Below, piece after piece: positions 1 through 7,200 of a stretch of 14,687 nt of DNA (positions within the stretch are counted from its first letter, which is position 1; every line of letters begins with the position of its first letter). A program made the translations under genes and the position numbers. Below the pieces are notes generated by a model that worked only from the letters and a program-made list of their open reading frames with translations, was not told the origin of the DNA and made no database searches. Origin of the DNA: Euryarchaeota archaeon UBA62 (GTDB lineage Archaea; Thermoplasmatota; Poseidoniia; Poseidoniales; Thalassarchaeaceae); assembly GCA_002502095.1 (NCBI GenBank), contig DAPJ01000006.1, positions 1 through 14,687 on the forward strand. The letters are read 5' to 3'.

Positions 1-553
1 GATAGAGTCTGGAGGAGGAGAGAGGGACGTCATAAAGAGCCATCACAATGTCGGTGGCCTGCCCGACGATGTCGATCTGAAGATAGTCGAACCTCTGCGT
101 GAATTCTACAAAGATGAGGTCAGGGAGATTGCTCGGAGTCTAGGAATTAAATCTAGTGAGAGACAGCCCTTCCCTGGGCCCGGCCTGGCCGTAAGGGTCC
201 TAGGGGATCTTACCAGACATCGGGTTGAGGCCTGCCGTGAGGCCTGCCATATCGTAGAAATCAGACTACAGGAAGCAGCCGCAGCAGGAAAATGCGATCT
301 TCCTTGGCAATATTTCGCCGCGCTACTGCCGGTCAGGAGTGTTGGTGTGCATGGGGACATCAGGGTCCACGGAGAGACCGTAGTAGTTCGGGCAGTGGCT
401 AGTTTAGATGGCATGAGCGCCAAGTATTCTGATATCCCTCACGATGTTTTAGCTTCCATAAGTACCGAGATAACTAACTCTCTGAAAGGGCAAGTAAACC
501 GAGTAGTGTATGATATTACACACAAGCCTCCAGGGACAATTGAGTGGGAATGA
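1..553 (+). CDS. guaA: GMP synthase (glutamine-hydrolysing), C-terminal ATP-PPase/dimerisation part, 5' truncated
   Basis: Only the last 183 codons are in the window; the frame is open from base 2 and ends in TGA at 551-553. GMP synthase converts XMP to GMP using ATP and ammonia from glutamine. The visible part has the family's conserved blocks in order: KSHHNVGGLP near the start, VEPLREFYKDEVR, PFPGPGLAVRVLG, LLPVRSVGVHGD, and the terminal RVVYDITHKPPGTIEWE, whose IEWE ending is nearly universal. These cover the end of the PP-loop ATPase domain and the dimerisation domain that completes the XMP site. Whether this is a full-length GuaA or the separate archaeal PP-ATPase subunit (GuaAB) cannot be decided, because the N-terminus is outside the window. 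A tRNA gene follows 42 bp downstream on the same strand. Family assignment is firm. Confidence 0.96.
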   Translation, partial: IESGGGERDVIKSHHNVGGLPDDVDLKIVEPLREFYKDEVREIARSLGIKSSERQPFPGPGLAVRVLGDLTRHRVEACREACHIVEIRLQEAAAAGKCDLPWQYFAALLPVRSVGVHGDIRVHGETVVVRAVASLDGMSAKYSDIPHDVLASISTEITNSLKGQVNRVVYDITHKPPGTIEWE

Positions 554-558
554 TTCCG

Positions 559-572
559 ATTCATTGATGAAT
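559..572. repeat. Short perfect inverted repeat upstream of tRNA-Asn
   Basis: ATTCAT-TG-ATGAAT, six-base arms with a two-base centre. It lies just after the guaA stop and 23 bp before the tRNA, about where an archaeal TATA/BRE region for the tRNA would be. It could be part of that promoter, a weak guaA 3' structure, or chance; arms this short are not rare in AT-rich sequence. Confidence 0.3.
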
Positions 573-595
573 GTGTTATGCCGCGACCAGCTTGG

Positions 596-671
596 GCCGA
601 CATAGCTTAGTTGGTGGAGCGGTGGACTGTTAATCCACAGGTCGCAGGTTCAAGTCCTGCTGTCGGCGCCA
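596..671 (+). tRNA. tRNA-Asn (anticodon GTT), CCA encoded
   Basis: A complete intron-less cloverleaf can be folded by eye. The acceptor stem GCCGACA (596-602) pairs with TGTCGGC (661-667), all seven pairs Watson-Crick. The D stem is GCTT (605-608) with GAGC (617-620). The anticodon stem GTGGA (622-626) pairs with TCCAC (634-638), and the loop CTGTTAA carries anticodon GTT at 629-631. The T stem GCAGG (644-648) pairs with CCTGC (656-660) around the loop TTCAAGT. The discriminator base is G668 and CCA is encoded at 669-671. The next base, 672, is already the last base of the opposite-strand stop codon of the convergent surface-protein gene, so no terminator lies between them. Confidence 0.97.
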
Positions 672-2882
672 TCATTCTCTTCTAGCCAGCGCGGCTAGGG
701 TTAGGACAGATATCGCTGAAATTAACCCAAATCCAGGCGTATCATTACTATCATTATCATCGAAAACATCCATCGCATCACAGATTCCATCCCCATCAGA
801 GTCACTTGGAGACGAGTTCGGATCCAGTGGGTCGCTCATGCACTCGGACTCATACTCATCGACGAATTGATCCCCATCGTCATCTTGGTCTGAATTATCC
901 CCCAGTCCGTCACCATCGGTATCTAGCCATTCTGTATTATCCAATGGAAAGGCATCATCCTCATCTGCTACTCCATCCCCATCATCATCGGGATCCAGAA
1001 TGTCACAAGCACCATCCCCGTCGATATCTTTGGGCGATACTTCTCCATCCATCGGATCGCTGCCACAATCGCTCTCCGTGGGATCTCCCCATCCGTCACC
1101 ATCATCATCATCGTCGGCGTTATTGCCAATTCCGTCACCATCCGTGTCTGCCCACTCAGTCGGATTACTGGGGAATGCGTCATCAGAATCAACCACTCCA
1201 TCGTCGTCGTCATCAGGGTCCAAGGCATCGCACTCACCATCGGCATCGGAGTCTGCAGGCACCGAACCCGAGTCTAGTAACTCGCTACCGCATACGACCT
1301 CGTCCTGATCAGACCAACCATCATCGTCATCGTCAGTATCGGCATTGTCGCCTACTCCATCTCCGTCTGTGTCTGACCACTCGGTAGAGTCATCGGGAAA
1401 TGCATCATCATCATCGTCGACCCCGTCTCCGTCTGAATCAATTCCACATGAGGACGGATCGTTGGTGCATACTCCACATGCATCAATTACAGCATCCCCA
1501 TTAGGGACGCCCGCACAATCAGTACAAGTCGAATCATCACCATCACACACCCCACACGCGTCTAAGGACGAACTGCCTCCGCATACCCCATTGCAGTCCA
1601 ATGAAGAAATACTCGCATCATAGGGCGCGCAGTCATAGTCGTCATCGACTCCGTCATTGTCGTCATCAACATCCACTATGTCGCAAACCCAATCTCCATC
1701 GTAGTCCTCGGGGACACTAAACGCGGAGCTCGCATCAGTCAGACAGTCAGCCTCTTCGAGGTCAGACCATCCATCGCCATCATCGTCTGTGTCTGCATTA
1801 CTTCCAATGCCGTCCCCATCAGCATCATCCCACTCTGTTGGATCTAGGGGAAATGCGTCATAGTCGTCGTCATAACCATCATTGTCGTCATCTGGGTCAC
1901 TATCATTTGGTATGCCATCGCCATCAAAGTCGTCTCCCTCTATCGCGTCGCATACGCCGTTACCGTTACTATCTGATGGGATATCATTCGAGTCAAGGGG
2001 GTCCGTCCCACATGAGTTCTCATCAACGTCACTCCAGCCATCGTTGTCGTCATCAGTATCTTCTACGAGTTGTGATGTCGAAGTGAACTCGATGTTATCT
2101 AAGAATAGTGACTCAGTTGCCGCGTTAGAGCTGAATGTGACCTCAAGAGTCCCCGCTCCAGCCGATGAAATATCTGTTACGACACTAGTCCAGTTACCCA
2201 GGTAGGATTGGAAGTCACCGTCTATATCGTAGCCAGTAGTATTCAGAATCTGAACTTGCGAATTGGTCCCATTGAATAAAATTACAAGATAGTCAATGGG
2301 AGTCGATGTCTCATACGAGGTATTCTGAAGGAACATATCAAAATTCACATATTCAGCATTTACACTATCCAGAATAAGAGTAGTAACACCATCAACATCA
2401 GACATTTGGTAACCATTATTGCCGTCAGTGAAGTTCCCCACAGTCCCAGTATAGTTTACCGTTCCAAAGTAATCGCCATCAGTCAGCCCAACTCCTCCAT
2501 TCGACTCATAGTAAAGCGAGAAACCCATCTCAGATCCACTAGACTGATTATGGGATACATGAGGCTGATTCAGATTATTCCACAGATATCGATCGACACT
2601 ATCGTCACCGGTATCTGTGTACTTCACACTAGATATCGTAAATGGGTCCTCAAATGACGTATGTGCGACGACGTATGATCCTGAACAACCAGTGGCAAGA
2701 GTGTCTGGCATTCCGTCAGAATCTGTATCTGTATCTGCGCATGGATCGTTGGGAAAATCATCATTGGCATCATCGGTCCCGTCCCCATCGGTATCATTCG
2801 CTGAGACTATATGGGCCGAGGCCAGCAACATCATTACAATCAGAATCGGCTTCAGCAAGCGGTACCTGTTCATGCCACCCAT
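672..2882 (-). CDS. Secreted surface protein with thrombospondin-3-type Ca-binding repeats and PGF-CTERM anchor (736 aa)
   Basis: An exported, probably cell-surface protein of unknown specific role. An N-terminal signal peptide has a basic start and a hydrophobic core ending near SAHIVSA. A short Asp-rich calcium-binding stretch follows. Residues about 69-268 form a beta-rich segment with the look of a lectin/jelly-roll domain (starts HTSFEDP, ends SLFLDNIEF, many NxT/S sites). From there to about 712 are long acidic repeats of roughly 75 residues with the pattern DAFP..(P/S/N)TEW.DTDGDG.G(D/N)NAD, like thrombospondin type 3 repeats; four copies have a clear DAFP-TEW core. A Cys-rich block (about 427-480) interrupts them. 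The last 21 residues, starting PGFGLISAIS and ending LARRE, have the PGF-CTERM layout (motif, hydrophobic helix, basic end) recognised by archaeosortase A in other archaea. ATG at 2882 was used; Met4 (2873) is equally possible. Adhesion or Ca-stabilised surface structure is the likely role, not shown. Confidence 0.9.
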   Translation of the reverse strand: MGGMNRYRLLKPILIVMMLLASAHIVSANDTDGDGTDDANDDFPNDPCADTDTDSDGMPDTLATGCSGSYVVAHTSFEDPFTISSVKYTDTGDDSVDRYLWNNLNQPHVSHNQSSGSEMGFSLYYESNGGVGLTDGDYFGTVNYTGTVGNFTDGNNGYQMSDVDGVTTLILDSVNAEYVNFDMFLQNTSYETSTPIDYLVILFNGTNSQVQILNTTGYDIDGDFQSYLGNWTSVVTDISSAGAGTLEVTFSSNAATESLFLDNIEFTSTSQLVEDTDDDNDGWSDVDENSCGTDPLDSNDIPSDSNGNGVCDAIEGDDFDGDGIPNDSDPDDDNDGYDDDYDAFPLDPTEWDDADGDGIGSNADTDDDGDGWSDLEEADCLTDASSAFSVPEDYDGDWVCDIVDVDDDNDGVDDDYDCAPYDASISSLDCNGVCGGSSSLDACGVCDGDDSTCTDCAGVPNGDAVIDACGVCTNDPSSCGIDSDGDGVDDDDDAFPDDSTEWSDTDGDGVGDNADTDDDDDGWSDQDEVVCGSELLDSGSVPADSDADGECDALDPDDDDDGVVDSDDAFPSNPTEWADTDGDGIGNNADDDDDGDGWGDPTESDCGSDPMDGEVSPKDIDGDGACDILDPDDDGDGVADEDDAFPLDNTEWLDTDGDGLGDNSDQDDDGDQFVDEYESECMSDPLDPNSSPSDSDGDGICDAMDVFDDNDSNDTPGFGLISAISVLTLAALARRE
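1443..1605 (-). other. Cys-rich CGVC-type insert within the surface protein
   Basis: This part of the surface protein (residues about 427-480) replaces the acidic repeats with a Cys/Gly-rich stretch built on the pattern D-x-C-G-V-C with D-C-x-G-V intervals (NGVCGG, DACGVCDGD, DCAGVPNGD, DACGVCTND). Nine or more cysteines fall within about 50 residues. Similar blocks occur beside TSP3-like repeats in other marine microbial surface proteins, as far as I recall. The even spacing suggests disulphides, which would require oxidation outside the cell. Function unknown. Confidence 0.7.
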
Positions 2883-2890
2883 TAGGGGGA

Positions 2891-2925
2891 CAATTCAATA
2901 ACAATTGCGCATTGATTGTGAATTG
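2891..2925. promoter_or_regulatory. Imperfect 35-bp dyad in the divergent promoter region
   Basis: The 94-bp gap between the divergent surface-protein gene and glyA carries an inverted repeat. The left arm 2891-2905 and right arm 2911-2925 match at 12 of 15 positions around a TGCGC centre. The outer CAATTCA/TGAATTG arms are perfect over seven bases. It ends 9 bp upstream of the surface-protein start and 52 bp before the glyA start, so it could be an operator serving either or both promoters. The region is AT-rich, so a chance dyad is possible. A weak TATA-like TTAAACT at 2944-2950 lies about 30 bp before the glyA ATG and would fit leaderless glyA transcription. Confidence 0.4.
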
Positions 2926-2976
2926 GAAGAAAACCCTCTTCCGTTAAACTCTTTGACCTTCCTTCGATGCAGTATC

Positions 2977-4257
2977 ATGAATCCAAGGGATGCGACGTCG
3001 AAAATTCTGCAGGCTGTCGATGATTCGGGCAATCACTATCGCCACAGTATTCCGATGATTGCCAGTGAGAATATCCTGAGTCCATTGGTTCGCAGAGCTT
3101 GCGACTCAGATCTCCATGGCAGATATGCCGAGGGCCTTCCTGGAAAGAGGTATTACCAAGGTTGTGACGACTTTGATACAATAGAGGAGATGGGGATTAA
3201 GTCAGCAAGACGAGTTTTTAATTGTAATTTTGCCAATATCCAATCAACCTCCGGAACCGTGTCTAACATAGCCTCATTGAAAGCCCTTTCAAATCCAGGT
3301 GATACCATTACCGCGGTTTCAACCGCAGACGGGGGACATATCTCCCATGCTAGGATGGGGGCGGTTGGGGTCAGAGGATTGAATCTAGTCACATACCCTT
3401 GGGACGAGGAAAGGATGGAACCGGATATCGATGCTTCATTATCACTAATCAGGGACAACGAGCCAAACCTTGTCCTGTTTGGACAGTCGGTTTTCCTATT
3501 CCCCACTCCTCTGAGGGAATTGTCAGACGCCGCCCATGAAGTTGGATCGATGGTGATGTATGACGGTGCTCACGTGTTGGGGCTAATCGCAGGAGGTGTT
3601 TTCCAGGATCCTCTAAGGGAGGGTGCAGATGTGATGACTGGAAGTAGTCACAAAACGTTTCCCGGGCCACAGGGAGGTTTTCTTCTCTCAGACTCCGATG
3701 ATGCCACCCTACACAAGAGGCTGAATAACTCAATCTTCCCCGGAGTCTGCTCTTCATATCACTTACATCATGTGGCTGGTAAGGCTGTGGCATTAGCTGA
3801 ATTCGAACAGTTTGGATCAGAGTACGCCAGTGACATAGTGAAGAATGCAAAAGCTCTAGGCGCCGCACTTTCTTCAGAGGGATTCGACGTCATCGCCGAG
3901 GAAAGAGGATTCACAGAGAGCCACCAGGTCTTGACTCGGCATGGCGGTCCAGATTCGGGTTCCGGGATGAGGGCGGCCCAGACTCTCGAGGACTGTGGAA
4001 TAATTACCAACATGAATATGCTACCTGGGGATACTAAGGCAATGTCCGGGCCCAGCGGTCTGAGGCTAGGCGTCCCAGAACTGACTCGTGTCGGCATGGG
4101 TGTCGATGAGATGCAGGACGTGGCACGCTTTTTCGCAAGGGCCCTGATAAACAAGGAGGACCCCTCGACCGTAAGATCCGAAATCTCAATTTTCAAGTCC
4201 GAATTCCAAACTGTAAGGTACTGCTTCGAGGAAGGGCCAGCATATCCTGGAATATGA
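2977..4257 (+). CDS. glyA: Serine hydroxymethyltransferase (426 aa)
   Basis: A PLP enzyme of fold type I that interconverts serine and glycine while charging a pterin carrier with a one-carbon unit; cytoplasmic. Conserved blocks appear in order: PMIASEN (26-32), EGLPGKRYYQG (52-62), TSGTVSN (91-97), GGHISH (119-124), YDGAHVLGLIAGG (195-207) with the cofactor-binding Asp196 and His199, the PLP-lysine segment TGSSHKTFPGPQGG (221-234, Lys226), and SGLRLGVPELTRVGM near the C-terminus. Length matches the family's usual 410-430. ATG 2977 is chosen because the conserved N-terminus starts there. An upstream in-frame TTG at 2905 would add 24 unrelated residues. No clear ribosome-binding site precedes the ATG, suggesting a leaderless message. 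The folate or methanopterin-type carrier cannot be told from sequence by eye. The lipoprotein gene follows 33 bp downstream on the same strand and may be cotranscribed. Confidence 0.96.
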   Translation: MNPRDATSKILQAVDDSGNHYRHSIPMIASENILSPLVRRACDSDLHGRYAEGLPGKRYYQGCDDFDTIEEMGIKSARRVFNCNFANIQSTSGTVSNIASLKALSNPGDTITAVSTADGGHISHARMGAVGVRGLNLVTYPWDEERMEPDIDASLSLIRDNEPNLVLFGQSVFLFPTPLRELSDAAHEVGSMVMYDGAHVLGLIAGGVFQDPLREGADVMTGSSHKTFPGPQGGFLLSDSDDATLHKRLNNSIFPGVCSSYHLHHVAGKAVALAEFEQFGSEYASDIVKNAKALGAALSSEGFDVIAEERGFTESHQVLTRHGGPDSGSGMRAAQTLEDCGIITNMNMLPGDTKAMSGPSGLRLGVPELTRVGMGVDEMQDVARFFARALINKEDPSTVRSEISIFKSEFQTVRYCFEEGPAYPGI

Positions 4258-4290
4258 CAACTTATTCATGTCCTCCCTTTATCGGAGTGT

Positions 4291-7200
4291 ATGCGCAGCA
4301 AGCGAGCTTCCGCTTTGATGCTGGCTTTTTTGATGCTGGCATCTGGATGCTTGGGCCTTTTTGATCAGGATGATGAACCAATCGTCATCGATTGTCAGGA
4401 AGAGCCGTCCCATCAGGACTGCTTCATCCCAGTGATTACTGAGGACGACTGTACTCCCCTGCAGATTTTCACTGGAGACTACTGCAGATCCATGATTATG
4501 CCATCGTCGCTTTCCTATGGGGTTGAGGAAATTACTGCCATATCTGGTGTCGAGATTCAACCCCTGACTCCCAGTTTCAATGGAGACGGCCCTCAAAATT
4601 GGTTGGTGACCCCAAGTCTTCCCGATGGCCTGTCACTAAATCGACAAACAGGGGTAATCAGTGGAACTCCCAAATCACAGACAATTGTGGCCGAATATAC
4701 CATAATTGCTTCGAACGCTGCCGGCCATTCAAATTCGATAATTGAAATTGTGGTAGTCGCCCCAGGGCCTTACTCCGTCCAGTATCAGGTTGAGGCATTG
4801 TCTTGCGAGATAGGCGAGTATTGCGAGCTATATGCCCCATTGGTCCGTGGAGGGGATGCAGAATCGTGGGTTGTTGAGCCATCGCTGCCAGATGGTTTCC
4901 AGATTCTGGAGGATGGTTCGATAGAAGGAACCCCCGTCTCATTAGGTGATTCAAACCACACAGTTACCGCCTTGAATATTGGCGGAGGTGCATCCACGGA
5001 TATACGAATCATCACACTTCATGAGTCGCCTAGCTATGTCCATTATCCAGAACACCCGTTCTTTTGGTTGGTTGGAGACGAAGTATCCACTACTCCTAAT
5101 GTAGACGGAGGGGGAAACCTCACTTGGACAGTGTCCCCATCCCTCCCCGAGGGCTTATACATTGACCAGTCAGATGGCTCAATCAAAGGGTCACCGCTTC
5201 ATACACAACAAGTATTGCAGTACACAGTAACTGCTTACAATACTGGTGGGTCATCATCAGTCAATATACTGATTCAGATCTCCGAGGAGTCCCCTTCAGG
5301 GCTGATTTACGTGCCTTCTGAGTTCGATCTTAGAATTGGCGAAGGAACTGGTGTGGTGCTTCCATACATAGAGGGCGGAAGCCCTTCCACGTGGGAGATA
5401 AGTCCAAGTCTGCCCGAGGGCTTCTCTTTCGATTCAGGAACAGGGTCAATAACTGGTAACTCGACTTTATTGCAACCATGGACCAACCATAGGATTTGGG
5501 CCAATAATTCAGGAGGCTCGACCACTACGGAAATTCGATTCAGGATTACCAGCATGCCTCCCGATGCCATTCACTGGACCGATAGTGAATTTGCACTGAA
5601 GTCTAACGAAACCATCAATATTCCAGTGAATAACGATGGCCCTAATATCGATACTTGGGAAGCTTCCCCTTCACTACCAGAGGGTATTGCGCTACTCAAT
5701 AATGGTACAATTTCGGGAACCCCAACGGAGAGATCAGATTGGCAACAGTATACTATCTGGGCCAATAATACAGGTGGATCGGTCGGGCTGAACATATGGA
5801 TTGCTGTTCATGACTTGAGGGCCGATCAGAATGAGTTGCTAAACGGTCTCGAAGATGCAGATTGGGGAGGGTGGTCATCACATATTTTACCCATAGGAAA
5901 ATGGTCATTCCCTCTAGGGAGAGACTCGGCCGACTCCACAGTAGTTTCCGCCAGTCACGTGGGCAGAGGTAAGATGATCGGCCTCGGACACGAGAGTTGG
6001 GTCACACAGAACCACGAATTTAACTTCAGAGCAGTGGAATGGGTCTGTGGAGAGGATGCAAACGTCGGCCTAGCCTACGGGGCTGGATTCGATCACTGGG
6101 AAGACGAACTCCAGTCCGAGGGCCACACAGTATATCTTTCAGTTACGCCAGACGACCTATCGCAAGTGGATTGCCTGATCGATGAGTTCTGGAATGGGCA
6201 CGATGATGAGGATAACTCGGCTATAGAGCAGTTCCTGCTCGATGGGGGGGGTTTGATTATGGGCGGTCATGCATGGTACTGGTCTTACTCAAACAGTGAT
6301 GTGCCTCACAACTACCCTGGAAACAAGATATCCCAGACAACTGGTTTGATGGTGTCCTCAAATTGGGGCTACAATGACATAGATTTTGAAATCCCCAATA
6401 GATATCACACCCCACAAAATGCAATTCAAGGGATTTATGCTGATAGGGTAGAGGGAATCGAACTATCCGCAGAGGAAGCAGCAATCGCATACTCATCAAT
6501 TTCAGACTGCACTGTAATCGTCCCTCTTGACTTCCTGGAGTTCTGGACGCCTTTGAGGGAATTGGTAAATTCCACTGGATGGACAGTGATTCAATACAGC
6601 ACATTATGGAGCTCAACGGGCCATGACTTGGGAGAAGATCCAGTTGCCGACGTCATTCTTAGATTGGAAGAAGCCCTCACTCAGGGCCTCAATGCCAGTG
6701 ATTTACCCGCCCATCCCAGCCATACTGAGTTTCCCGGGGAAGTCCCCTCAAATGCTTCTAGGATTTCTCATACAGTTTCCATTGATGGAAATCAATCCGG
6801 ACTCCCCTCGAATTTTGGTTATTCGGGTGCAAGAAGCAGTATTAGGATGTCCACAGGACTCTATGCGCCTCCAGGGGAGGTAATCTCAGTTTCAGTTAGC
6901 CCAGAAGCTTCCGAATTGGGGTTCTGGATACTGATCGGCGCACATACGGATGGTTTGTGGGGGAAGGACGTGATTAAGAGGCACTCCAAGATTCACAGGT
7001 ACTGGTGGATAGATAACACAACCACGTCTCTCATATGCGATGAATTTGACGAATGTACATCTGAATCAGATGTAGGAAATGCGTTTGGTGGGCCAATTTA
7101 TGTTGCTATTCCCGCCGGTTCAGAATTTGGAGAGTTCAATGTCACCATCTCTGGCGCAGTAATGGCTCCAATGTTCGTCCTCAATGAGACATCCGACTTT

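Noticed and set aside
554..595. Possible small gene between guaA and the tRNA
   Set aside because: Only 42 bp, with no credible reading frame; it holds a short palindrome and presumably the tRNA promoter.
806..1387. Plus-strand His/Arg-rich open frame of 193 codons, and other open frames opposite the surface-protein gene
   Set aside because: These are shadows of the Asp/Gly-rich repeats: GAT/GAC codons read on the other strand give ATC/GTC or CAT/CATC runs. They have no start context or family resemblance, while the minus frame has a signal peptide, repeats and a sorting tail.
930..1900. Regularly spaced similar DNA segments resembling a CRISPR array or tandem satellite
   Set aside because: The spacing is about 226 bp, the copies are degenerate and in frame, and they encode protein repeats. 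There are no short identical repeats with unique spacers.
2905..2976. TTG start giving glyA 24 extra residues
   Set aside because: The extension is not like the SHMT N-terminus, starts inside the divergent promoter dyad, and has a non-ATG start. ATG 2977 fits the family.
4258..4290. Possible terminator or promoter between glyA and the lipoprotein gene
   Set aside because: The 33-bp gap has no hairpin with a T-run and no convincing TATA box; cotranscription is simpler.
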